The notes below the pieces were generated by a model, which saw nothing but the letters and a program-made list of their open reading frames with translations, did not search any database and was not told where the DNA came from. 6,863 bases of DNA from JBBSQE01 sp038258095. GTDB lineage: Bacteria; Actinomycetota; Thermoleophilia; Solirubrobacterales; 70-9. The position numbers were made by a program, and so were the translations under genes. The stretch is from assembly GCA_038258095.1 (NCBI GenBank), contig JBBSQE010000165.1, forward strand, positions 1 through 6,863. The letters are read 5' to 3'. This document shows positions 1 to 5,435 of the stretch, piece after piece (the stretch's first letter is position 1; each line of letters starts with the position of its first letter).

Positions 1-1
1 C

Positions 2-751
2 ACACTGAACCGCCCCGAATCCTTCAATGCGATGAGCCCGCAACTGATCGACGAGCTCACCACGGCCTTCGCCTGGCTCGCCGACCGCGCGAAGCTGCGC
101 GGCCTGATCATCACCGGCACCGGCCGCGCCTTCTCCTCGGGGGGCGACGTCACCTGGTTCAAGAAGGGCGTTGACGAGGAGGGCTTCGACCTTCCCTCCG
201 ACGTCCGGCGCGGAGCCGAGATCCTCCACCAGGCGATCATCGACATGAGGCGGATTCCCTACCCGGTGATCGGGGCGATCAACGGTCCGGCCGCCGGGGC
301 GGGCTTCTCGCTGGCCCTCGCGTGCGACATCCGGATCGCCTCCGAGAAGGCCTTCTTCGCGCCGGCCTACGGGCGGATCGGCGCCTCCCCGGACGGCGGC
401 ATGACCTACTTTTTGCCCCGCGTCGTCGGCCCGAGCCGAGCGATCGAGATGCTGCTCGACGACCCCAACATGACCGCAGAGGAGGCACTGGCCGAGCACA
501 TCGTCTCCGAGGTCGTGCCCGGCGAACAGCTGATGGACCGCGCGCGTGAGAAGGCTGACCAGTGGGCGGCGATGGCCCCGCACTACGTGAAGACCGCGAA
601 GGCACTCTGCGCGGTCTCGATCGAGAACAGCCTCGCCGACCACCTGCAGCTCGAGCGCCACGGCATCGCCGACAGCATGGCGACCGAGGACCTCCGAAAC
701 GGCGTGACCGCGTTCTTCGGCGGCGAGAAGCCGGTCTTCGAGGGCCGATGA
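2..751 (+). CDS. Enoyl-CoA hydratase/isomerase family protein (crotonase fold, PaaG-like), 5' end outside window
   Basis: The reading frame is open from the window edge. Codons before the first in-window ATG (position 32) encode the crotonase N-terminal signature LNRPE..NAM, so the gene starts upstream and the ATG at 32 is internal. Counting from that Met, the first oxyanion-hole segment is AFSSGGD (33-39) and the second is the AAGAG segment (87-91). The fold and length after the signature (about 250 aa) are normal. In classical hydratases two catalytic Glu follow: one in GGGCEL and one in the FxxPE segment. Here those positions are Ser93 and Ala112. An Asp sits at 121 in the SPDGG segment, where PaaG-type and dienoyl/enoyl-CoA isomerases carry their catalytic Asp. 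I infer an acyl-CoA double-bond isomerase rather than a hydratase; the substrate cannot be told. It is cytoplasmic and ends 90 nt before the cupredoxin gene on the same strand. Confidence 0.9.
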   Translation, partial: TLNRPESFNAMSPQLIDELTTAFAWLADRAKLRGLIITGTGRAFSSGGDVTWFKKGVDEEGFDLPSDVRRGAEILHQAIIDMRRIPYPVIGAINGPAAGAGFSLALACDIRIASEKAFFAPAYGRIGASPDGGMTYFLPRVVGPSRAIEMLLDDPNMTAEEALAEHIVSEVVPGEQLMDRAREKADQWAAMAPHYVKTAKALCAVSIENSLADHLQLERHGIADSMATEDLRNGVTAFFGGEKPVFEGR

Positions 752-825
752 ACCCGAGCGACCCAAGACCCGCACTCCCCTTCACCCGGGCTCGATCAGT
801 CCGGGATACCCAGCGAAACTCGACC

Positions 826-832
826 GGAAAGG
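826..832 (+). promoter_or_regulatory. Ribosome binding site of the cupredoxin gene
   Basis: GGAAAGG lies 9 nt before the ATG at 842. It supports that start and the Lys-containing lipoprotein signal peptide that follows. Confidence 0.55.
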
Positions 833-841
833 CACCCCATC

Positions 842-1273
842 ATGAACAACAAGATTCTCACCCTGCTGCTCGTCGCGATCGCCGCCATCGGCCTCGCGGC
901 CTGCGGCAGCAGCAGCGACAACAGCTCTTCGACCAGCGCTGACACGGGAGCGGGCGGCACCACCGCGGCTGGCGGAGGCGGCGGAGGCACGGCAACGGCA
1001 GCCCTCAAGGTCACCGCCGACCCCGACGGAGCCCTCTCGTGGACCCCGACGACCCTGACGGCCAAGCCCGGCCAGGTGAGCATCGAGCTCGAGAACGCCT
1101 CATCGACCCCCCACAACATCCAGATCGAGGGCCAGAACGACGTGTCGGACACGATCTCGAATGGCGACACCGCCACGATCACCGCCGACCTGAAGCCCGG
1201 CACCTACACGTACTTCTGCGACATCCCGGGCCACCGCCAGGCGGGGATGGAAGGGACGCTGACGGTCAAGTAG
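842..1273 (+). CDS. Cupredoxin (plastocyanin/azurin-like) lipoprotein
   Basis: The 143-aa product is an exported copper protein. Residues 1-20 form a lipoprotein signal peptide: Lys4, a hydrophobic stretch, then lipobox LAAC with the lipidated Cys at 21. Residues 22-50 are a Ser/Gly-rich flexible linker with a run of six Gly. From about 54 to 143 there is a single cupredoxin domain. The type-1 copper ligands are visible: His91 in the TPHN segment, then Cys126, His131 and Met136 spaced C-x4-H-x4-M in YFCDIPGH..GM. The domain ends in the usual GTLTV strand. The protein should be anchored to the outer face of the membrane and carry electrons or bind copper; the redox partner is not in the window. 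The gene has its own Shine-Dalgarno at 826-832 and may be read with the acyl-CoA enzyme upstream (90-nt gap, with only a short CCCGG/CCGGG inverted repeat at 785-805). Its stop is followed 16 nt later by the structured element at 1290. Confidence 0.92.
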   Translation: MNNKILTLLLVAIAAIGLAACGSSSDNSSSTSADTGAGGTTAAGGGGGGTATAALKVTADPDGALSWTPTTLTAKPGQVSIELENASSTPHNIQIEGQNDVSDTISNGDTATITADLKPGTYTYFCDIPGHRQAGMEGTLTVK

Positions 1274-1289
1274 GGCGGCGACGCTCACT

Positions 1290-1390
1290 CTCTGCCCGCG
1301 GGTCCTGTCAGGAGTGGGGCCCATCACCGGCTGCGGTAGCTAAAGCTTCCTCGCCGGTGATCAACCCACTCCTGCCACCCGCGGGGAGAG
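1290..1390 (+). ncRNA. Structured hairpin element, copy A (putative RNA or REP-like element)
   Basis: This is a 101-nt imperfect hairpin of three stacked stems. The lower stem pairs 1290-1303 with 1377-1390 (one G-G mismatch). The middle stem pairs 1309-1318 with 1365-1374, ten perfect pairs. The upper stem pairs 1323-1331 with 1353-1361, nine perfect pairs. Internal loops are CCTGT opposite CC, and GCCC opposite CAA. The 21-nt apical loop (1332-1352) contains GGTAG...CTTCC, which can close a small extra helix. A second copy lies at 1510-1614 on the other strand with the same architecture. The differences in the stems are mostly compensated. No U-tract follows, so a plain intrinsic terminator is unlikely. 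I do not recognise the family. It could be a 3' UTR RNA, a trans-acting RNA, or half of a BIME-like palindromic repeat pair. Confidence 0.6.
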
Positions 1391-1509
1391 CGCTCGCATC
1401 GATAGCGATCGGGCCCGTGGCGTTCGCCAAGGATCACATTTCGACGCTTGCTGATGGCTGGCGACTTGGGCGTCCCGGCCCTCCGTCAGGAAGCCTTTGT
1501 CAGGGCCAC
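1391..1509. other. Spacer between the two hairpin copies, no gene seen
   Basis: This 119-nt spacer has no convincing coding frame. It contains minor palindromes: ATCG/CGAT around 1399-1410, TGGC-GTTC-GCCA near 1418-1429, and GGCCCT (1477-1482) paired with AGGGCC (1502-1507). None has a T-tract typical of an intrinsic terminator. Together with the hairpins it makes up the convergent intergenic region 1274-1631. Confidence 0.5.
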
Positions 1510-1614
1510 CGCCTCCTCCCACGGGTGGCGGTGGTGGGTGTATCCGGCCGAGGAAGCTTCAGCTACCGCAGGCCGGATGGGCCCCGCCACCGACAGGACC
1601 CGTGGGCAGAGGCG
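1510..1614 (-). ncRNA. Structured hairpin element, copy B (inverted relative to copy A)
   Basis: Read on the - strand, this 105-nt hairpin has the same plan as copy A. The lower stem pairs 1598-1611 with 1513-1526 and is extended three pairs by 1612-1614 with 1510-1512. The middle stem is 1583-1592 with 1529-1538, nine of ten paired. The upper stem is 1571-1578 with 1542-1549, eight perfect pairs. Internal loops CCTGT/CC and GCCC/ACA match copy A, and the 21-nt apical loop (1550-1570) differs from copy A at one base. Four base pairs have changed on both sides relative to copy A, and the upper stem is one pair shorter on both arms. It begins 17 nt after the stop of the MaoC-like gene on the same strand, mirroring copy A downstream of the cupredoxin gene. 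The family is not recognised. Confidence 0.6.
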
Positions 1615-1631
1615 CTGATCCTGGCCGGGAG

Positions 1632-2099
1632 CTACCCAACCAGGGCCCTGCCGACCGAGTCGGCCACGCAGCAGGGCTTCTCGACGCCATCGACCTCGAG
1701 CTTGAAGCGGGTCACCACTTGCCACCAGCCATCGCCGATCTCGTCGACCGAGACGACCTCGGCCCGGGCGCGGACATTGCTGCCGGCAGGGACCGGAGCC
1801 GGAAAGCGGACCTTGTTCCAGCCGTAGTTCACCCCGAGCACGAAGCCCTTCTGCACCAGGAGGCTCTTGCGGAATCCGTCGACCAGGCTCAGGGTGAGGT
1901 TGCCATGGGCGACCGTCGTCCCGAAAGGGCTCTCCTTCTCGGCGCGCTCCACATCCACGTGGATCCACTGGTCGTCGCCGGAGAGCTCACCGAACAGGTT
2001 GATCATCTCCTGCGTGACCTCGCGCCACTCGCTGGGCCCGATCTCCTCCCCGACCAGGACCTTGAGGCCTTCGATTCCGTCCACTTCGGTGACTGCCAT
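1632..2099 (-). CDS. MaoC-like (R)-specific enoyl-CoA hydratase (Rv0130/HtdZ type)
   Basis: The 155-aa product is a single hot-dog domain protein that hydrates trans-2-enoyl-CoA to (R)-3-hydroxyacyl-CoA. The hydratase-2 motif is clear: SGDDQWIH (40-47) followed by VDVERA (48-53), giving Asp42 and His47 as the catalytic pair. It continues with FGTTVAHG (59-66), and a later NKVRFPAPVP segment (about 94-103) that I recall as characteristic of the mycobacterial Rv0130/HtdZ group. Length matches that group (about 150 aa). The likely role is in fatty-acid beta-oxidation or supply of (R)-hydroxyacyl units; the substrate chain length is not readable. The ATG at 2097-2099 has no clear Shine-Dalgarno. 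The gene follows the pilus-hydrolase fusion on the same strand after an 84-nt gap, so read-through from it is possible. Its 3' end faces the cupredoxin gene across the hairpin-rich gap. Confidence 0.93.
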   Translation of the reverse strand: MAVTEVDGIEGLKVLVGEEIGPSEWREVTQEMINLFGELSGDDQWIHVDVERAEKESPFGTTVAHGNLTLSLVDGFRKSLLVQKGFVLGVNYGWNKVRFPAPVPAGSNVRARAEVVSVDEIGDGWWQVVTRFKLEVDGVEKPCCVADSVGRALVG

Positions 2100-2127
2100 C
2101 TGGGCGGCACGCTATCCGATGCGCGGC

Positions 2128-2153
2128 CGCTGCATATGTTGCCTGTGGCAGCG
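2128..2153. repeat. Short inverted repeat between the fusion gene and the MaoC-like gene
   Basis: CGCTGC (2128-2133) and GCAGCG (2148-2153) are separated by 14 nt in the 84-nt gap. It could be a weak stem-loop after the fusion gene, but no T-run follows on the - strand. Function is uncertain. Confidence 0.25.
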
Positions 2154-2183
2154 ACAAGCCGATTGGATGCGCAAGCTCGGCCG

Positions 2184-4145
2184 CTACTCGATCAGCCTCA
2201 CCTCGAGCTCCGGCGCCACGATCGCCCCCGCTCCACCGAGCAGGGCCAGGATCCGCGCCACGTAGGCCGTCGTCTCCGGAATACTCGGAACGCAGCCACA
2301 TGCCTCCACCGCTCCCGGCCCCGCGTTGTAGGCGGCGAGGGCCAGTGCGGGCGAGCCGAACTCCTCCATCAGGTCCGACATCAGGTGGGCCTGGGCATCG
2401 ATCGCCGCCACCGGGTCAAACGGGTTCGTGAGGCCGTAGGAAGCGGCGGTTGACGGGATGAACTGGGCAATGCCCTGAGCACCCGCGGGAGACACCGCGT
2501 CGGGGTCGAAGCCCGACTCCGCCATCAGCTGCGCGGCCAGGAGTGCCGCGGAGACGTTCCACCGGCCTGCCGACTCGAGCAGCGGGTCGCGGTAGGCGGC
2601 GGGCACGAAGGCCGGCAAGCTGTCTGAGCCGCGGGTCGAGCCGTCGGAACCTCCCCCGAGCAGGTGATTTCCCGCCTCGGAGCAGGGCTCGGGCCCAGCG
2701 TCGTAGCCGTAGTGCCAGGCCTCCCAGGAATAGCGCTGCACGAAGCCAAAACGACCGGCGTTGGCGGCGAGCCAGGAGTAGGCACCCGAGGGGCCGAGGT
2801 CAAGCTCCGTCGCGCAGCGGTGAAGCGAGTGGCCGGGAGGCGCGACCCAGGTCGGATCGGGATGCGCCGCGAACAGGGCTGCCTGCTCGGCATCGGAGCG
2901 AAAGCCGGACACGACGCTCAGCGTGATGCCATCGGCGGCTGCGGCGAGCGACATCTGGTCGTATGCGGCGGCCACGTCCGGACGCATCCCCTCTCCCGTC
3001 CGGTACTCGAGCGGGCCACTGTACCCACCGCCCGTCGCGATGGCAGGCATTCCGCCGGTCGCCGAAACAGGTAAGGCAGCCTCGGCGAGGGCGGTCACCT
3101 TTGCGGTATCCCCACGTCTCCGGGTTCGAGGCGAAGCGGCCCGGGCACGGGGCACGGTGGCGATTCCCGGGTTCTCGTCATCGACCGCGACGAAGACAGT
3201 CGCGCGGGCTTGGACCGGGGCGAACGAATCGCGATCAGGGAACGAGACCCGCACGAGCCGGGCATCGACCCCATTGGCCCTCGCAACCCGAAGAGCGGCT
3301 GCGCGCGCCTCACCGAAGTAGACGCTCTTTGCCAGATGCTGCGGGTTCGGTGCGCCGCCCGGAAGCGCGGGCGGGGCGAGGAGCCGGGGCAGATGATCCC
3401 GCATGGAGCGAACCGCGGAGATCGCCACGAGGTCGACCGTTCGCTGGGCACGGCTCTTCCCGGTCAGCGCGCCTGCGAGGGACACGATCAGGAGGACGAC
3501 GATCAAGAGGATCGCCACGCCGCCGAGTGCGGCCGGCATCACTTGGCCGTCCTCCGTCGCGGCGCTCCGGAGCCGGCGAAGCAGCGAGGTGACCGGCGCG
3601 GGGTACCGGCGGCCACCCGGCGCGCCCGCCCTGGCGCGGCGCGAGGCAAGCCAGTCCGGTGCCTGCTTGAGGACTCGCACCGCGAGCCCGCGGCCGACGA
3701 GGTCGCGGACGAGCAGAGCGGTCAGAGCCCGGTCGCGGTCGAGGTCGGCTCGGAGCAGCGCAGCACGGGGCTGAAGCCCGGGATCCTCGATCGCGGCTCG
3801 GAGACTGTGCTCCGGAGACCAGACCACACACGGGACGGACTCACCTACCTCCCGCACGGCCGCCCCGGCGGCTGCCAGCCCCTCGTCCCCGCCTGGCAAA
3901 GCGGCGCAGCAGATACGGCCCCTCGCCGCGGGCGAGGCCTCAGGGATCTGTCGCGCAAGGAGCTCTTCGAGCTCCCGCGCCTGGGCGGACGCAAGCACAG
4001 CCGGGCGGCTGGCCCTTGGGGGGTCGAGCTCGAGCAGCAGCGCCGCCTCGTCGCCCCCCGACGCTTCGACCGCGAGCATCGCGGCGCATGCCCGCGAGCC
4101 GGGGGCCTCCCCGACTCCCGTGACCAGTGTCGGACCCCGTCTCAT
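2184..4145 (-). CDS. TadG-like membrane-anchored fusion of VanY-type carboxypeptidase and lytic transglycosylase
   Basis: This 653-aa multidomain protein reads as follows. Residues 1-190 are cytoplasmic and resemble a degenerate P-loop/MinD-like domain: TLVTGVGEAPGSRACAA at 6-22 lacks the Walker lysine, and AALLLELD follows at 34-41. Residues 199-228 are the TadG-type signature DGQVMPAA plus one transmembrane helix. Residues 229-330 are an extracytoplasmic TadG-like region. Residues 375-485 are an M15B D-Ala-D-Ala carboxypeptidase: SGFRS (413-417), zinc ligands His442, Asp449 and His478, catalytic Glu475 in the EAWHY segment. Residues 520-637 are a goose-lysozyme-type transglycosylase: catalytic Glu543 in AESGF, then GAQGIAQF and AAYNAGPGAV. 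It should sit in the membrane with both wall-cutting domains outside. The ATG overlaps the stop of the upstream TadE-like gene (ATGA, 4142-4145), which fixes the start and suggests coupled translation. One oddity is that the usual Gly after the first zinc His is Ala445. Confidence 0.88.
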   Translation of the reverse strand: MRRGPTLVTGVGEAPGSRACAAMLAVEASGGDEAALLLELDPPRASRPAVLASAQARELEELLARQIPEASPAARGRICCAALPGGDEGLAAAGAAVREVGESVPCVVWSPEHSLRAAIEDPGLQPRAALLRADLDRDRALTALLVRDLVGRGLAVRVLKQAPDWLASRRARAGAPGGRRYPAPVTSLLRRLRSAATEDGQVMPAALGGVAILLIVVLLIVSLAGALTGKSRAQRTVDLVAISAVRSMRDHLPRLLAPPALPGGAPNPQHLAKSVYFGEARAAALRVARANGVDARLVRVSFPDRDSFAPVQARATVFVAVDDENPGIATVPRARAASPRTRRRGDTAKVTALAEAALPVSATGGMPAIATGGGYSGPLEYRTGEGMRPDVAAAYDQMSLAAAADGITLSVVSGFRSDAEQAALFAAHPDPTWVAPPGHSLHRCATELDLGPSGAYSWLAANAGRFGFVQRYSWEAWHYGYDAGPEPCSEAGNHLLGGGSDGSTRGSDSLPAFVPAAYRDPLLESAGRWNVSAALLAAQLMAESGFDPDAVSPAGAQGIAQFIPSTAASYGLTNPFDPVAAIDAQAHLMSDLMEEFGSPALALAAYNAGPGAVEACGCVPSIPETTAYVARILALLGGAGAIVAPELEVRLIE

Positions 4146-4498
4146 TGCGCCGCCTTCGCTGCCGCCGACGATGTGACCTCGAGCCTCTCCCCCACGGCGG
4201 CGAGGGGAGAAGGCGGACGAACGCTCACCTCGACCCGGCCTCCGTCGACATCGATCCGGACCTGATCCCTGGCCCAGCCCGGGAGCGCAGCACGCGCGGC
4301 GTCCTCCGGCGAGCGATCGGCGGCCAGAGCCAGGGCGCCGGCCTCGGCGGCGCCGTCGGCGAGGGTCAGGGTGTACCCGGCGACGAGCAACTGGAGGCCG
4401 AGTAATCCGGCCAGCAGCAGCGCCGGCAGACAGGCGACGAGCTCAACGGAGGCCTGCCCGGCCTCACCTCCTCGGGGTCGGCGGCGCTCAGCTCGCAT
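4142..4498 (-). CDS. TadE-like pseudopilin, second of the pair
   Basis: The 118-aa protein starts at the ATG at 4496-4498, chosen because GGAGG lies six nt upstream (4505-4509 on the + strand) and the prepilin signature follows at the right distance. A short basic leader (residues 1-13, many Arg) precedes Gly14, and GQASVEL has Glu19 at +5, the usual prepilin-peptidase arrangement. A hydrophobic helix spans about 20-43. The rest is a small extracytoplasmic domain. The frame is open further upstream, but that stretch is Arg/Cys-rich and overlaps the neighbouring gene, so I reject it. The gene overlaps the upstream TadE-like gene by 11 nt and its stop overlaps the start of the hydrolase fusion. 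TadE proteins are minor pseudopilins of Tad/Flp pili; here they probably build or prime a surface structure. Confidence 0.85.
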   Translation of the reverse strand: MRAERRRPRGGEAGQASVELVACLPALLLAGLLGLQLLVAGYTLTLADGAAEAGALALAADRSPEDAARAALPGWARDQVRIDVDGGRVEVSVRPPSPLAAVGERLEVTSSAAAKAAQ

Positions 4499-4871
4499 CC
4501 TCGACCTCCAGCGCCGCATGGACCGCGATCCGCACATCCGGCAGTACGGGAAGGACTCGAGGAATCGAGACCTCGACCGACACGTCCTCGTCATCCGTGA
4601 CGTCCGCCCCCGAACGGAGCAGACCGGGCAGAGCGTCGCGAGCGGCGACCTCGGCGTCGTCGCCCACCAGTGCCGAGCGGGCCCCGGCCCGTGCGGCAAG
4701 CCCGGCCGACCACAGCGCGAAGCCCACGGCGGCGAGTTGTGTCGCCACGAGCACCGCGACGATCAGGGCCGGGAGCACCCCGACGAGCTCAGCGGAAGCC
4801 GTCCCGCGCTCTGATCTGAGCCCTCTCTGCGCTGTTGCCGCCACCCATCCAACGCTGCCACCGACCGGCAT
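4488..4871 (-). CDS. TadE-like pseudopilin, first of the pair
   Basis: The product is about 127 aa from the ATG at 4869-4871. A TTG at 4893-4895 would add eight residues. Neither start has a clear Shine-Dalgarno, so the start is uncertain. After a leader of about 22 residues containing Arg, the prepilin signature GTASAEL appears with Glu at +5 from the cleavage Gly, followed by VGVLP and a hydrophobic helix of about 22 residues. The remaining ~70 residues form a soluble domain with an acidic patch (DDEDVSVEV). The predicted role is minor pseudopilin of a Tad-type system, cut by a TadV-like prepilin peptidase encoded elsewhere. It is the first gene of the three-gene cassette and is preceded by about 180 bp of non-coding DNA with inverted repeats. 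Confidence 0.83.
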   Translation of the reverse strand: MPVGGSVGWVAATAQRGLRSERGTASAELVGVLPALIVAVLVATQLAAVGFALWSAGLAARAGARSALVGDDAEVAARDALPGLLRSGADVTDDEDVSVEVSIPRVLPVLPDVRIAVHAALEVEDAS

Positions 4872-4912
4872 GTGGGTGGCGCGCAAATGCGCCAAGTTCG
4901 TGACGATTCAGC

Positions 4913-4944
4913 GACTCAAGTCAAACCCCCTGAACTCTTGAGTC
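4913..4944. repeat. 8-bp perfect inverted repeat upstream of the TadE cassette
   Basis: GACTCAAG (4913-4920) and CTTGAGTC (4937-4944) flank a 16-nt spacer. The repeat sits 42-70 nt upstream of the possible starts of the first TadE-like gene and overlaps a TTGACT box (- strand, 4924-4919) that could be a -35 element, although no good -10 follows. A repressor or activator operator is one reading, and a leader stem-loop is another. Confidence 0.4.
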
Positions 4945-4974
4945 TAGGTGGGAAACCAAGGAGCTGTTCGCTCT

Positions 4975-4991
4975 GCTCGACGGCTTCGAGC
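4975..4991. repeat. Short hairpin GCTCGA-CGGCT-TCGAGC
   Basis: There is a six-pair perfect stem with a five-base loop in the gap between the phosphate cluster and the TadE cassette. No T-run is adjacent. It may be a regulatory or transcript-end structure; function is unknown. Confidence 0.25.
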
Positions 4992-5027
4992 GACAGGTCC
5001 GCGTGGTTTGAATTTTGACAATCGGCC

Positions 5028-5048
5028 GGCTCCGGTCCGGACCGAGCC
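5028..5048 (-). terminator. Possible terminator hairpin after the phosphate/membrane-protein cluster
   Basis: GGCTC (5028-5032) and GAGCC (5044-5048) enclose GGT/ACC with a CCGG loop and one bulged base, a strong GC hairpin starting 6 nt after the stop at 5055-5057. On the - strand it is followed by a moderately AT-rich stretch (GATTGTCAAAATTC) but not by a real U-tract. Position fits an operon end; the weak tail makes it uncertain. Confidence 0.35.
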
Positions 5049-5054
5049 CGGGCC

Positions 5055-5411
5055 CTACTGGTAGGTCGTCGCCTCGACCCAGACACGCCAGATCGCTACG
5101 ATCGCCGCGCCGAGCAGGACGATCCAGATCAGCTGCAGGCCGGGGCTCCCGCCGAGCATCTCGTCCTGCCCCGCGATCAGGAGCGCGATCAGGCCGAGGC
5201 CCCCGTAGAGCAGGATCCTGCTGGTGTCCGTCAGGGAGGACAGCATCATCTCGTTCTGGCGGCCGTACGTGTAGATCGCGAAGGTGATCACGACCAGAAA
5301 CGCCATGAGGAGGGCCACGAGGATCGTGTCGGACGCGTTGCCGCCCCCGGGAAGGAAGGCGACGATGGCGGCGAGCGCCAGGATGATCGCCACGTTTCGG
5401 GCTCCGCGCAT
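5055..5411 (-). CDS. Small four-helix membrane protein, function unknown
   Basis: The 118-aa protein has four predicted transmembrane segments at about residues 5-20, 28-47, 64-81 and 92-109. They are joined by short loops, one polar (YGRQNEMMLSSLTDTSR, 48-64), and the protein ends in a soluble tail (EATTYQ). I see no catalytic motif and cannot name a family. The start ATG at 5409-5411 has no Shine-Dalgarno, but TACAAT lies on the - strand at 5424-5419, about 8 nt before it. It could therefore be made from a leaderless transcript. It is also only 24 nt downstream of the 79-aa gene and may be the last gene of the phosphate cluster, with a possible terminator hairpin at 5028-5048. Confidence 0.72.
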   Translation of the reverse strand: MRGARNVAIILALAAIVAFLPGGGNASDTILVALLMAFLVVITFAIYTYGRQNEMMLSSLTDTSRILLYGGLGLIALLIAGQDEMLGGSPGLQLIWIVLLGAAIVAIWRVWVEATTYQ

Positions 5412-5418
5412 GTGGTGA

Positions 5419-5424
5419 ATTGTA
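5419..5424 (-). promoter_or_regulatory. Possible -10 box for a leaderless start
   Basis: TACAAT on the - strand is close to the TATAAT consensus, and its spacing would place the start of transcription at or next to the ATG at 5411. No convincing -35 box is found 16-18 nt upstream (TGACCA occurs at 19 nt). Confidence 0.25.
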
Positions 5425-5435
5425 AGGCGGGTGGG

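Noticed and set aside
279..785. Long open frame on the - strand across the crotonase gene
   Set aside because: The product is dominated by Arg, Pro and Ser with no domain pattern, typical of the antisense frame of a high-GC gene.
1290..1390. Hairpin A as an ordinary Rho-independent terminator
   Set aside because: The structure is far longer than a terminator, has conserved internal and apical loops, and no U-tract follows it.
1290..1614. Hairpin pair as integron attC sites, a CRISPR array or a retron RNA
   Set aside because: There are no GTTRRRY/RYYYAAC core sites, no regularly spaced short direct repeats, and no integrase, Cas or reverse transcriptase gene in the window.
1497..2453. Long + strand open frame over hairpin B, the MaoC-like gene and the end of the fusion
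   Set aside because: It runs antisense to two well-supported genes, has low-complexity His/Arg/Pro content and no recognisable domain.
4499..4699. Extended N-terminus of the second TadE-like protein
   Set aside because: It is Arg/Cys-rich, overlaps most of the first TadE-like gene, and a good GGAGG supports the internal ATG at 4498.
5011..5020. TTGACA on the + strand near 5015 as a promoter
   Set aside because: No suitable -10 box follows and no + strand gene lies downstream; the sequence beyond it is a GC-rich hairpin and the antisense of a - strand gene.
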